A stretch of 64,000 nucleotides of DNA, from NCBI GenBank assembly GCA_963682055.1, contig OY821743.1, forward strand, positions 13,737,566 through 13,801,565, in the 5' to 3' direction. The DNA is from Primula veris (lineage: Eukaryota > Streptophyta > Magnoliopsida > Ericales > Primulaceae). The notes beneath the pieces are model-generated. The model ran no database searches and was not told where the DNA came from. It was given only the letters and a program-made list of their open reading frames with translations. The translations under genes and the position numbers were made by a program. Of this stretch, positions 21,301-30,192 are shown piece after piece; within the stretch, counting starts at the first letter, position 1, and each line of letters opens with the position of its first letter.

Positions 21301-22136
21301 AATCACATAAACTCAACTATCCTTTCAATAGTAAGGGTATGTTCTTCCTTCATTTGAGTGTCACATTTTAGACAAAAAAACTTACCAAACTTTAATGCAG
21401 GAAAATATTTTTTGAATCTTTATAACTCAGTGTAAAAAAATTAGAATCTTGCTTTTTTTTTACAAATTACCAATTGCATCCATGGTCTTCCTAACTTAAT
21501 TAAGAGTGGCAGCTTACAAGATAAGATCACATCTAAATATGAGTTTGTTTGTCGTTGATCCTTACAATTTCTACTTTACAGTTACTGTTCTATTTCGAAT
21601 GACTCTACTTTAATGGAAGTTAATTCTAATTATTGACTTGGCAATATTACTAGTGAATTTTTGAACTAAATATCTAGTCTCGTGCCACTATCTTATTGTA
21701 GATGAGCATGATTTTGAACGAAACTCTCAGGCTGTACGGTCCTGTAGTAGACTCCATTAGAAAAGTTGACAGGGAGATTAAAATAGGAAACCTAACTCTT
21801 CCGGCTAAAATCAACGTGATGGTTTCTCTTAAGGCCATGCACCATGACCCAAATTTATGGGGAGAAGATGTTCACCTCTTTAAGCCCGAGAGATTTGCAC
21901 AAGGAATGGTCACAGCAACGAACAACATTAGTACTGCATATATTCCATTTGGCTTTGGACCTAGAATATGTGCAGGCATGAACTTTGCTCAAAACGAAGT
22001 GAAAATTGCACTTTCAATGATTTTACAGCGTTACGAATTCACACTCTCGCCTACATACATTCACTCACCGGTCCAAGTTCTCACTGTCTGCCCAAAATAT
22101 GGAGTTAAAGTCCTTCTCAAGAAATTGAAAAATTAA
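9330..22136 (+). CDS. Cytochrome P450, CYP72 clan, CYP749A-like, with a 10.2-kb retrotransposon in intron 3
   Basis: Five exons join in frame: 9330-9597, 9693-9916, 10012-10244, 20770-21148 and 21702-22136, giving 512 aa, a full-length plant P450. An N-terminal hydrophobic anchor (residues 1-20) suggests the ER membrane. The I-helix oxygen-binding motif is AGQETT (319-324), the K-helix ExxR is E375-T-L-R378, PERF is at 430-433, and the heme loop PFGFGPRICAG has the axial Cys458. AGQETT and overall layout fit CYP749A-like members of the CYP72 clan (family knowledge); the substrate is unknown. Intron 3 is 10.5 kb because a copia element is inserted 12 bases before the original acceptor CGTAG. 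No exon is disrupted, so the protein could still be made if the long intron is spliced. A paralogue with the same exon sizes except one codon in exon 1 lies at 26078-28502. Confidence 0.88.
10553..10557. repeat. Target-site duplication, left copy (GTCTT)
   Basis: GTCTT here is repeated directly at 20757-20761 on the far side of the element. The 5-bp length is the norm for copia integration. Confidence 0.9.
10558..11819 (-). repeat. 3' LTR of the SIRE-like element
   Basis: This 1262-bp repeat matches 19495-20756 at every position I compared by eye except the second base, where the outer end reads TA in place of TG on the plus strand (element end TA rather than CA). It contains two 44-bp tandem units at 10597-10684 and a cluster of GTTGCAAC-type motifs at 11577-11725. 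Confidence 0.93.
10597..10684. repeat. Two 44-bp tandem units near the LTR end
   Basis: The units begin at 10597 and 10641, each starting AAGGTTCCAAGTG and holding two GTTGGAAC palindromes separated by TGCA. The same pair recurs in the other LTR (from about 19534). Confidence 0.85.
11821..11831 (-). promoter_or_regulatory. Polypurine tract (plus-strand primer)
   Basis: On the minus strand this reads AAAGGGGGAGA, two bases before the 3' LTR start TGTTAGG. Two look-alike purine tracts lie further inside at about 11901-11910 and 12163-12175. Confidence 0.85.
11832..12192 (-). other. Untranslated region between the extra ORF and the polypurine tract
   Basis: No coding sequence is seen. It holds two additional CTCCCCC tracts (GGGGGAG on the element strand) that resemble the true polypurine tract. 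Confidence 0.5.
12193..13479 (-). CDS. Additional ORF of the SIRE-like element (putative plant transposon protein domain)
   Basis: A single uninterrupted 428-aa frame in the env-like position between pol and the 3' LTR, same strand as gag-pol. Residues 1-55 are Ser- and basic-rich (KIKRTKKRARR resembles a nuclear localisation signal). The central part, about 57-300, has FVPT-like/RFWSRTTYRRFRGM, YYPAVVKEFYSNL, VFLRGVTLDFTPKLINDYL blocks that I associate with the 'putative plant transposon protein' domain found in several plant retroelements (family recognition from memory, not a search). The C-terminal third is Lys/Glu-rich, then strongly acidic (ESEDDDDSDG). I see no signal peptide, transmembrane segment or fusion-like region, so an envelope function is not supported. 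Its function is unknown; nucleic-acid or chromatin interaction is a guess from charge. Confidence 0.8.
   Translation of the reverse strand: MSSNPSKNPNSDDDCTLRDFLNKSPSRQGSKSKVSESSSPKIKRTKKRARRNFDNDPVTAKFEYVPTNNNVDPRFWSRTTYRRFRGMASKEILCERRLNLVSYPHIQVYVEKLLSAVGLAKTVCYADSYYPAVVKEFYSNLSSGVFEEGNPKYGRVFLRGVTLDFTPKLINDYLCCPSPTVDNNAEPDLEILALILTGKNNRFDGHSIKTSSLTLSAAVLHKIARFNWTPTKQSSKVNKDMAIFLYRIMSSLPINFGHHIFKLIKEFSDDNSPSILLPFPCLISSLLLGQVSSMHRDSPISITHEPITDCPSALYISAKLLKEGHVNDISGDKGKEKEEEPSSAPSAKKKGVKWYLLQKLAYNQERRAELDADDYQINKLLVDIIESEDDDDSDGVSISSEDANAEDEEVVRQNPLRERPPQCDIPSD
13480..14449 (-). other. Inter-ORF region of the SIRE-like element with tandem motif repeats
   Basis: About 1 kb without coding sequence. 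At 14115-14255 three units of 50-51 bases start GAGGTTTCAACTGATG and contain GTTGCAAC or close variants. Another GTTGCAAC sits at 13481-13488, immediately before the extra ORF's ATG. Confidence 0.7.
14115..14255. repeat. Three 50-51-bp tandem units rich in GTTGCAAC-type palindromes
   Basis: Units begin at 14115, 14165 and 14216. Each reads GAGGTTTCAACTGATG, then TTGCAACTGA or a variant, then CTTGCAACC or CTTCCAACC. Confidence 0.8.
14450..19435 (-). CDS. Gag-pol polyprotein of the SIRE-like copia element
   Basis: One open frame of 1661 aa with no stop. Gag starts GNAFNKPPLLEGGVNYGVWK, a SIRE signature. Two CCHC zinc knuckles follow: CRECRGFGHIQAEC (about 307-320) and CNFCKKPGHSEIQC (about 546-559). 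Protease active site is DSGCSKHMTG (about 617). Integrase has the HHCC motif from WHKRLGHVN (about 745) to CGDC, then the D-D-E core in HIDLMGP, RSDHGTEF and QNGIVERKN (about 811-915). Reverse transcriptase has LDIKSAFLNG, YGLKQAPRAWY and YVDD (about 1344). RNase H has DADWAG (about 1507), STAEAEY and a terminal ADIFTKPLD. All catalytic residues I can check are present. Two stretches of VATxVxT-like sequence (about 515-540 and 1065-1090) are translated versions of the element's DNA repeat motif. Start ATG at 19435 is 45 bases downstream of the primer site. Confidence 0.96.
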   Translation of the reverse strand: MDLMREGNAFNKPPLLEGGVNYGVWKIRMRSFIKQQNEHAWKTVMYGWEAPTTMDNEGELILLPEDRWSAEEDRKSSANSTAINLIFAGVTLSVFRYISHCETAKEAWDILQVTFEGTTKVKAFKLQQLTTQFENLRMEEDENIEQFNGRICHIAHQAGTLGEKYSDAKLVKKTLRSLPERFEIKVTAIEESTDLDNLKLEELIGNLSTHELKFFKHKRPEKGIAFQAKKSESNICDKMSDEEQLAFFAKKVYKKFYKKKEDDTGSSKNFQKKDNQFKTESRFNNNSTGKWNSKEKDNKEYKSKEIQCRECRGFGHIQAECANTLKRNKNAYITTHSDSDSESNSDEEDGSNFVNFMGIITEKEPTYESDCEHVSTPVTTACETYSSDEEEPSDENITKQYLVLYEKYKSLSKQCLIISKLNVDLKDEVKNLTEKLKLQLAELTETKKIIKLLNVSASDKLDDMLSYSRGSKDISGLGYYGGKSTGKTTFIEAVAKAKTHDFDHKVRSSVATRVATRNKTQVYVKKVGSSVTTKVATMNKLNNFRLKLCNFCKKPGHSEIQCYLKRNRKYISQKTWLASVNKNLKWVWKVKEKAILVANNKAVINSLNAVTSNDWYFDSGCSKHMTGTASLLKNVTILTGNTVVFGGGDTGKIIGKGTLNKPGMPDIEDVFLVDGLKANLISISQLCDNEMTVKFDKERCLITNLNNDLIMTGVRSTNSCYVFEKAEKELPQSRCNQAITNNADIWHKRLGHVNYKTLDKLVKKELIRGIPKLSAKTQNVCGDCVIGKQTKSIHKSTSLIYTKRVLELLHIDLMGPMQTASIGGKKYILVVVDDFSRYSWVVFLKDKSENFELFKTLCLKLQVEKGSTSGNIARIRSDHGTEFENIRFKEFCNSLGICHEFSAPKTPQQNGIVERKNRTIQEMARVMLNSKKLANRFWAEAVNTACHIVNRVYITKGTSMTAYEIWKGRKPNVKYFQVFGCVCYILRDREHLGKFDSKSDKGIFLGYAQNSRAFRVFNQRTNCVMESYNVLFDDLKTIDEITGDDEQAETTEKEKGETQQTGSSRVVGSPVATEVTTEVGTEVGTTVETQNAAESEEEEESSHAQSSSRPRYVRTQKNHSLDNVIGEVTSGMKTRGKRNNVVHFACYISQLEPKNIKEALEDSEWILAMQDELAQFERNDVWTLVPRPSNNNVIGTKWIFRNKSDEDGVIIRNKARLVAQGYTQIEGIDFDETFAPVARIESIRMLLSLACLYDFKLFQLDIKSAFLNGVINEEVYVCQPKGFEDPNFPEHVYLLKKALYGLKQAPRAWYDRLTKYLIEKGFNRGGVDKTLFTKKTTKDIIIAQIYVDDIVFGSTSNNRIKEFISDMKNEFEMSGGGELTYFLGLQVKQNEKGIFLCQSKYADNLVKKFGLSESKEKRTPMSTTLKLSKNDKGKNVCPSLYRSMIGSLLYLTASRPDLCLSVGVCARYQANPLEPHLLAVKRILRYVKGTPHLGLWYSKDTNHFLSGYCDADWAGNIDDRKSTSGGCFYFGNNLVSWFSKKQNCISLSTAEAEYVAAGSGCTQLIWMKQMLTDYNVKQEILTLFCDNKSAIDLAKNPVQHSRTKHIDLRHHFIRELVEEKSLILEHVSTERQLADIFTKPLDTNKFESLRSDIGVCQYQSN
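16168..16245. repeat. Motif repeats inside pol coding sequence
   Basis: A run of five or six 12-base units (GTTCCAACCTCA, GTTGTAACCTCA, GTTGCAACTGGA and similar) translates as VATEVTTEVGTEVGTTVET in the linker between integrase and RT. The same motif family occurs in the LTR and UTR. Confidence 0.75.
17824..17925. repeat. 63-bp in-frame duplication in gag with palindromic motifs
   Basis: Copies start at 17824 and 17887. Each holds GGTTGCAACT, GGTTGyAACTGAGC and CTTCyAACCTT. They encode paired SSVATRVATRNK and SSVTTKVATMNK segments next to the second zinc knuckle. Confidence 0.75.
19481..19492 (-). promoter_or_regulatory. Primer binding site, initiator-methionine tRNA
   Basis: On the minus strand it reads TGGTATCAGAGC, complementary to the 3' end of initiator tRNA-Met, two bases after the 5' LTR end. 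This fixes both the LTR boundary and the element's orientation. Confidence 0.95.
19495..20756 (-). repeat. 5' LTR of the SIRE-like element
   Basis: The 1262-bp LTR begins TGTTAGGACC on the element strand and ends TTTCA at 19495, with the canonical TG...CA borders. It should carry the element's promoter, reading toward 19435 and so antisense to the P450 gene. Its outer end places CCTAACA against the P450 intron acceptor. Confidence 0.94.
20757..20761. repeat. Target-site duplication, right copy (GTCTT)
   Basis: GTCTT directly abuts the LTR end and lies 8 bases before the P450 exon 4 start at 20770. Confidence 0.9.
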
Positions 22137-22944
22137 GTTATGATCCTTTTTTAGAAGTTACATGCTAGTAATTGCAACCCTTGTATGAGATCAATGATCA
22201 TGAAGCAAATAAGAATGGAAGAGTCTTCTTACCATTTTTTAACCACATTTACAAAACGATTTCTAATATTAGACATATTTAGATTTGCCCACCATGGAGA
22301 CACATCCCATGGGCGTACATTTATTTCAGTTTATTAAAAGTTGAGCCTGTTATAAAAAAAAATGACTAAAAATTATTTAGATGTGTTGTTGATTGATATT
22401 GTTCGTGAATTTATAAAGGTAGACTAAATTAGTCATAGTGCTTGTAAAAACATATTCTTAGTTATGGATCAATTAACTTCTCTAATACAAACAATAACAA
22501 GAATGTGAACAAGAAATGGAAAAGATTGTAATAAATAGCAAGGATCCTTTTAGTTACCACTTAGCAGCGTTATAGAAGTATGTAGTTATAAAAATAAGGA
22601 AAAGTGGAAGACCAATTAAAAAGAAAGGAATAAAAGAAAATAATAAACTAGCCTTTAAAAATAGTAAGGAGAGCATAAAACAAGTGAAGAGAGACGGCTC
22701 ACAGATCGGCTGTGACCCATAATCGAATTCCCATATCTTCTAGAAGATCATTGCTTTGTTGATAGATACTCATAGGTAGGCGTGGGTTACGAAACGAGCG
22801 AAAAGGGAAAACTGTACACAAAATTTGCAGGCACCGGAGTTCGGCTCACCTGAGCTTTCAAAAGCTTTTAAAATGAATTGTGTGTAAAGTAGGGCGAACT
22901 ACTTTCAAGATAATTGACGAAGCAGAAAAATGGTCGTATGAAAA

Positions 22945-23082
22945 TTTGCTTTTCGTGCTCGTAATGTGTTATTTACCGGACCGAGTGATCCACCTTTTGT
23001 GAATATTCATGGGTTTGCTTTTCGTGCTCGTAGTGTGTTATTTACCGGACCGAGTGATCCACCGTTTGTGAATATTCATGGG
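22945..23082. repeat. Two-copy 69-bp tandem duplication
   Basis: Copies start at 22945 and 23014 with TTTGCTTTTCGTGCTCGTA. They differ at a few bases, for example GTAATG versus GTAGTG. Confidence 0.85.
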
Positions 23083-24861
23083 TTTTATCAATGAACAAAA
23101 AAGTTACGGCCCGACACCTTTTGTAGTGCGATTTGATTTTTTCTTTGTTTAAGGTGATGTAAGAAATCCTAATAAAATGCAAAAAACAATTTGAATTTAT
23201 TTTGTGGCGCGATTTGAGTTTATCTAAAAAAAAATGCAAAAAACGCATTTTCATTAAACTTTTTTTTAACAAAAAAAAAAAACAACCCCAAAAAACCATT
23301 AAAAAATCATTTAAAAAATCAGAAAAAATAAATCCAAACCTCGTCAAATTGAGAAAATAATGTCATGTGACACTGCTTGTACCCCCGAACAATGTTTTTA
23401 TCCAATACATTTTTTCTCATGACATTGTTTTTTCATAACAGTGCTTGTTTTTTCAGGATACTACTTTTTTCTATACACATAGTTGGATAGCTTTTTACAA
23501 AATACACGATTTAGAATTTTATCTCAATCGGACATCTTAGTCAAATTTTTATGACCAAAAAATGAGAACACTTACTTTATTCAAAAATGTGTGCTATTTT
23601 TTCAAACAAATGGTGTCCAAGTCTGGTTTTATAAATCGGGTTGGATAGATCTTTTAAATTTTCAAAAAAAAAATTATCTCATTCCGACACTCGAATCAAT
23701 ATATATATATGTAATCACTCGAATCAATATATATTGTATTTAGGTTTTAAATATGTAATTAACTCATAATTTGGACTTGCGCGTTGGATTTTAAATTTTC
23801 CAGGGGGGTTGATTTTCAAATTAACCAAAACATGAAAAGAAAAACAAGTTTACAAATTCTATCCAAATCCTTGTTCAAGTTCGGTATTCTTTTATTGTAT
23901 TGTATGTGTTACTTCTGGAAAATCTAGTGGCTTGGTGATTTATATATATGATAGGTATCATAGTTGCAGTGTTGGGTGAAATGTGAACAAAAATGAATTT
24001 GTATTCCTTTTTTATATAGTCCCAAAAATCAATTGGTACACATTTTATATGTAAAACCTTAATTAGTTCGGAAAATCAACTCCCTAAAACCCAAATATTT
24101 TAAAAGAACGCTTCTTATAAACCCAAATTCCTCAACAAAAACTTAACCAATTAAGGATACAAGGAGGTGAAAGATATTTAGAGATAATAAAAGGCTCAAC
24201 ATTGTTTACTTGAATGATAGATGGTGTTACGATGCTCCATTCACTTCTCTTATACCCCAAACAACAGAGGATATATGAAAGAAATTAAGTAAAACATGTT
24301 CACATTCGTAACAAGCTTTATCATGTTATACTTCCAACCCAACTCATGAGTTCTGAAGTGTATGTGGAGTGTAAGAGTAGTTAAAATATTTTTACTCGTT
24401 ACGAGTCAGACGACTTTACAAATACAAAACAATAGACGGAAAAGTTGGATCTTAACACAGTGATCTAAGCGAGTACTTGTTCAAGTCGTCCTTTTCATTG
24501 TTGATGAATACAAAGAATTGACAGAGATTCCAATGAAGACAATAAAGAAAACTTTCTTAGATAGTTTAAAGTATAAATTGTCCATATTTCTGTATTTCGC
24601 GATAACAACATATATAATAGAGAAGGACCAAAAATCATGTGTGCAATGGAGAGCCGGCTTGAGGGCCATCCTACCAATTAATCGTTGGGACCTCCAAATT
24701 TTATTTAATGAGAAGACATTAGCATTACTCCAGTCAAGAAAAACATTAATTAACATTGCAATTTGTTATTAATTATGAAAAAAAGCATTACAATTTGTTC
24801 GACTATAGTGGCGTAGTCCATTGCTCCATTTGCTAGGTAACATATTGACAAAGTAAGCTCT

Positions 24862-24865
<4 letters not shown>

Positions 24866-24914
<49 letters not shown>
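24866..24914. repeat. (TTA)n microsatellite
   Basis: About 16 uninterrupted TTA units; it creates a spurious poly-Asn frame on the minus strand. Confidence 0.95.
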
Positions 24915-26077
24915 GCACATATCCAATAAATCCTTAATTGTTTTCACTACAATAATGCACTCAAACTTATCATTTTATCCGACGCAACATCCTCTTTTCT
25001 CTTATACATTACTATTTGTTTGATTTTACTTCGTTCAATATTAAAATTTTGAAATTTTATGTACGTATATGGGTAAAAATAAATTAAAAAAACAAGGGCC
25101 TTTTTATCTTCTTCTTGCTGGGGCCTCTAAAATGCTCGGCTTAATGCAATGGGGTAATTGTATTATAGAAACACAATTCTCATAAGAAAAACCAGAACCC
25201 AAAACCGATTCTACGTCGGATCATCAAAAGCTTGATTTAATTTGAGGAAGAGAATATTCATGACATCGATAGTTCAATAAAAACTAGAAAATATCCCCAA
25301 AACAGGTACAAACAACTTAAGGTCGATGGCAAAACATTACATTAGAAATTAGAATCATATCTTTCATCAGGATCATGATTCATGAAAAAGGTCAGGAATT
25401 TGTGCCCGTAAACCAAATTTCATGGACACAAATGATGTCTTATTAGGGAAGCCGGTTAAGTGGATCTATTGTAGAAGGCCGCTCCAAATGATAAGTTAAG
25501 CATAAACTCTTATGTCTTCTTGTTTACGACATGAAATCCTTTTTAATCACTATGATTTATTTTTTTGACATTATTATGATGAAAATAAGATTCAGGGTTT
25601 TCTATATTACTTTTTGATTACATGATCCTAAGAGTCCAAGAATTCGTATGATAATTGAATACAGAAGCACTAGGAATTTAAGCATAAAAATATAGTTTTG
25701 ATGGTAGCAACGAACCTCAAGAAAAAAACTTGTATCAGGCCCTTCATCATTTGCATGTATTAATAAGCTGTGGTCGTTCTTGTGTGTCATTGGTCATTTG
25801 TGAAGTTTATTTTAACAGCCAAACCAATCTAATCATAAAATGTTGGATAATTTGATGATAAAACTATTGGTCTGGCTTATCTTTAATTTCATTTTTATTT
25901 AGTTGTCACTACACAAACATAATCATAGAACAAATCTCAATACCCTGATAGGATATATCAAAATTCTATAGAAGTACAGTGGTAACAGAAAAGTACAGCA
26001 CTAGGCTCTCGCACCTTATTTGTTTCCTCGCGTTGTACAGGACATCAGTAAATTTCACAAAAGTGAAGCAACAGAAC

Positions 26078-28502
26078 CTAATTTCCCAATTTCTTTAGAA
26101 TGAGTTGAATTCCATGTTGTGGGCAAACGGTGAGAACTTGGATCGGTGAGTGAACGTATTTAGGCGAGAGGGTGAACTCATAATGCTGTAAAATCATCAA
26201 GAGTGTAATTTTCACTTCGTTTTGAGCAAAGTTCATACCCGCGCATATTCTATTCCCAAACCCAAATGGTACAAATCCTGTACTAATGTTGTTAGTCGCC
26301 GTAACTATCCCTTTTGCAAATCTCTCGGGCTTAAAAAGGTGAGCATCTTGTCCCCATAGTTCTGGGTCATGGTGCATTGCCTTGAGAGGAACATGTAAAT
26401 GCATATTAGCCGGAATAGTAAAATTCCCTAATTGGACTTCCCTTTCAGCTACTCTTGCCAACTCGACTATAGGACCGTATAGCCTTAGGGTTTCGTTCAG
26501 AATCATGTTCATCTACAATAAGTCAATAATGACGACAATATTAGAAATAAAGCTCGGAATTTGTATATTAGTTTTACCAATTTATCCATTAGAATCAACT
26601 TCCAACCAGAAGCGACGATTTAGAATTTGAATATCAAGAAGAAATTAGAAAGGCAACAGAAATAATTCAAAGATGGATTTGGAATAGATAGATTATCTTG
26701 ATAAGACCAAACTATTGATTTTCCTTACTATCTTAAGTCTTGCAATCCCGTCAGGATGCGGATTGTTTTTGCCAAACAACTCGAGAACTTCCGCCCTAGC
26801 TCTATCTTGCCAATCATTGTTAATTGCTAATAGGAACATTGTCCAAGCTACTAACCCATTAGTAGTTTCTTGTCCTGCTACGTATAATAGCTTGCACTCA
26901 TCGATTACAATCTCTGTCGTAATTCTATCGCTCTCCTCACCTTCATGGCATGCTTTTACTAGTGCCCCTAAAAAGTCCTTTCCATAGCTTTTCGTTTCGC
27001 CTCTCTTCACCATCTCTTCTCTTGTCCTAACCATTTTTGTGATCGAGTCTGTTATAATTTGGTCACATCTCTCCGCTTCAATGTCATCTTCCGATTTTAC
27101 AAAAAGACTGCAACAACGACAAATTAAGGTAAACATAAATGTTACTATCCCTGCTAAAACACATCATTTTAATTTTCTTTTACGGAGATGTGTAAACAGT
27201 AAGCATTTTTATCAATCAGTTTGTTTTTGGCGAGCTGCTTTTTGTGATATTTCTTTCCTTTATTGTAGTGCAGAAATCGTTTACGGAGCTAATAAGGGTA
27301 GTAATTAATGTTCCGATGCTCGCCATGGAGTTTCAAGCACAGGAACTAGAAAGGAGCATAAAAAAGCTGTAGCCCCTTACGTATTAAAGAAGAAATTAAA
27401 AGTTGCGATTATTGTACAATTATTTGAGCTAAAATCTGCCATTTGTAGCTTTTTAGCCCACTACATGATAAATAAGAATTATTGACATGAAGATCAACCC
27501 CGCCTTTACTTTGTATTGAAATTTGAAAGTGAAGCATAACAAAAGAAGAAAAAAACGATTAAACTAGATTGGGAAAGAACCAAAGTTCACCTAGCTCCCG
27601 GAAAGCGGGTCTTCAAATAACTGGTCATTATAATCGTCCCTAGCTTCGTAAGTGAGTCAAATATGTTCCTTCCCTCAGAGAAACTGCTTCCAAAAGCAGT
27701 TCTTGAAATTATATCACAAGTTAGGGTCCTGAACTCTTGATAGATCTCGATCTCCTCACCTTCGTGAACATCCCATTTTCCAAACATTGTCTCCACAATT
27801 TCTACCATAGTCGGAACCATTTCCTTCACAATACAAAATGGGAAAATGCCATCTCAAGTTAAAGCCAAGGTTCTCCCTTATTCTGTACAAATTATTACCT
27901 TATAAAAAAATAATGGTTTACCTTCACGTTTTCTAAAAGAAAAGTATGGTTGGCAATCTTCCGTAACTTCAACCATTTTTCACCTTCGCTAACTATAATT
28001 CCGTCTCCCAATAATTTCTTAACATGACCCTGGGGTTTTTGTTTACTAAATGCTTTACTTTTGTTTCCAAGTACCTCTTTCACCATTTCGGGTTCACTAA
28101 CAACTAGTACCGCTTGAGGGCCATACCAGTTAAGATAGTTCTTACCTGTTCAAGTCAGCATAAACAGGCATAATAAGTGGTTATCAATCATATCACAGTG
28201 TTTCTGATCAATATACATAAAGTTAGCAACTTGTTACCGTATACTTGACGCCATATGTGCATATGAGGCATAATTATCGGAAATATGTTATGGGTTATAT
28301 CGTGTGACTGAGCCATAGATTTGCCCTTCATCTCAAGTATTTGTTTAAAGTTTCCATACATAAACTTATAAGATGGGCCTTTGATTTCCTGAGAACGCAT
28401 GATTCTTTGTAGTCGTAAAGGAGCAAACCAAAGCTTGTTAAGGAACCTCGCTGAAGCTACAAGGAGGAGGGTTGAGATACCAAGAATGATAAAGCCCAAC
28501 AT
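26078..28502 (-). CDS. Cytochrome P450, CYP72 clan, CYP749A-like (second copy)
   Basis: Five minus-strand exons: 28502-28238, 28145-27922, 27823-27591, 27107-26729 and 26512-26078, giving 511 aa. Exons 2 to 5 are 224, 233, 379 and 435 bases, identical in length to the first P450 gene, and exon 1 is one codon shorter. The anchor MLGFIILGISTLLLVASARF suggests ER membrane location. Motifs: AGQETT in the I helix, ETLR (374-377), PERF (429-432) and heme loop PFGFGNRICAG with Cys457. All are intact. Introns are compact (92-578 bases) and free of insertions, so this copy shows the ancestral gene layout. Function is unknown beyond P450 mono-oxygenase chemistry with a P450 reductase partner. The two genes arose by an inverted duplication or are an inverted pair within a larger family. 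Confidence 0.9.
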
Positions 28503-28552
28503 TGTAGTAGTAGTTAAAAAGATGATGATAAACTGTCTTTACTAATTTGACA

Positions 28553-28562
28553 AATTTATAAG
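28553..28562 (-). promoter_or_regulatory. Possible TATA box of the second P450 gene
   Basis: On the minus strand this reads CTTATAAATT about 50 bases before the ATG at 28502. The spacing would give a very short leader, so it is tentative. Confidence 0.35.
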
Positions 28563-29267
28563 TACAGAATAAGAGAAAGAGAAGTTTTAGTATCTTGGCA
28601 TGTAATGGTCGTCATCCGGCACAGATAATTTATGAAGTAATCATTAAATAGACAAATACATCATTAAGGTTTGAGAAGAAGAAATCAAACAAAACCCCGA
28701 ATTTATCAATTTTAATCAAACACACACCTGAGGTTCTAAACCACATCATTAACACCTTTTAATTGTTTTTGTATATATGTAAGTTGAAGTGATAAGTACA
28801 CGTCTTCATCCTTTCTTCAATGCTTATTCTCTTATAAATATTCAAGTCAATGTTGATTAAGTCTAACAAAAAAATTCTTTTAAAAAAAATGTTTATTCAG
28901 AAATAATTAATTGAACTTTATAAACGGCCAGAGTGAGATCTTACAACCAAATTAAAGCGAATAGAAAAATATTAAGAGCTAAGAGTGACAAAAAACCTAC
29001 GCCAGTGAATTTATGAATTTGATAAAGGCTCGAAAGGTTATTTCAACTCTTATAGTAATCATATTTTTACTTTTGATGTGATATTGATGTATTTTGAAAG
29101 ACTATTTATATAGCCAATTAAAAACCTTACCCGAAAAACTTAACTGAAGTGATGCACTAGATAGATTAATTATTGATTAAATAAAAACATCATGCACATG
29201 ATATCTGTTGAAAGTTTCTGTATCTTAGATTTCAGAAAAAACCTCAATTGGTACATGTGTACTTAAC
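28563..29267. other. Upstream region of the second P450 gene
   Basis: AT-rich sequence without a coding exon or clear repeat; presumed to include regulatory sequence of the minus-strand P450. Confidence 0.4.
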
Positions 29268-30085
29268 GATGGTAATTTCGCGGGTTTCAATCCGATCCGA
29301 CCCGTGACGGGTCGGGTAAAAGTGTAATTCTATTCGGGACGAGTCGGCTTTAAATGACTAAAAGTGCAAGTTAACACTCTATCACTTCTACATCTATCAT
29401 GTAAATTAAACTATCTCTCATATAATAATAGATAAAATACATTTAAATGCGTAAAAGTTTAACTTAACACTCTCTCTCGTTTCTCTCTCTTATATAAATT
29501 AAACTGTCTCTTTTAGAGTTTAAATGGGTAAAATTACAATTTAAAAAGTGCAATTTAAGAATCTCTCTCATCTCTTTCATAAATATTAAACTCTATCTTT
29601 TATAGTATTTTTATATTATATTTATAAATCAAATAATTTTTTACTCTACCTAACAAATTTTATTTGAAATATTTGATATTTATAGGATTTATTTTTTAAA
29701 AGGAAACAAAAATATTTTTAAAAAACAGGTCAAATGAGTCGGGTCGGGAAGTCCAGACTGTGGAAGTATTTTTTTGTTTTTGAGTAATTTTTGACCTTCG
29801 GAAAACAATCATGCAATTATTGTAACCTTGTTCTCATGATGTTGATTGTCCGAGTGCTCTTATTATTGGCATACTTATCGGATAAGTATTTTTCAGTATT
29901 TGCCTATCTAGAAATTATTTTTGATGTTTTCTGCTTTGTAAAACACTAGAACTAAAAGAAACATGAAAGAAATGGTACCAGAATTAGTAAGTTATTGGAA
30001 ACTGACAAATTAGTAACAGTGTGGTTTTGTTATCAGATCGGATCGAATCGGATCGGATCGGGTTAAAATCCGTGAAATTGCCATC
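29268..30085. mobile_element. Non-autonomous TIR element, about 0.82 kb
   Basis: The left end GATGGTAATTTCGCGGG and the reverse complement of the right end, GATGGCAATTTCACGGA, match over about 37 bases (29268-29304 and 30049-30085), both running into GATCCGA repeats. The interior has degenerate internal repeats of TTAACACTCTCTC type and no coding frame. Ends of GGATGGCAAT type are common in plant DNA elements (family knowledge). I could not settle a target duplication. Confidence 0.6.
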
Positions 30086-30192
30086 CCTATAGTAGATGAT
30101 TACTCAATATTTTATGCAGTCATCCAATGTGGAACTTAAGAATTGGCATCCAAAGAAGACAATAAAATTGGCACAATATAAAACGTGATCAA

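Larger units (their letters stand above)
22137..26077. other. Intergenic region between the two tail-to-tail P450 genes
   Basis: No gene is supported over 3.9 kb. It includes a 69-bp tandem duplication at 22945-23082, long A/T homopolymer runs around 23230-23340 and a (TTA)n microsatellite at about 24866-24914. Open frames in the track of this region are low-complexity or motif-free. Confidence 0.6.

Noticed and set aside
24750..24947. Minus-strand frame with poly-Asn
   Set aside because: It is translation of the (TTA)n microsatellite.
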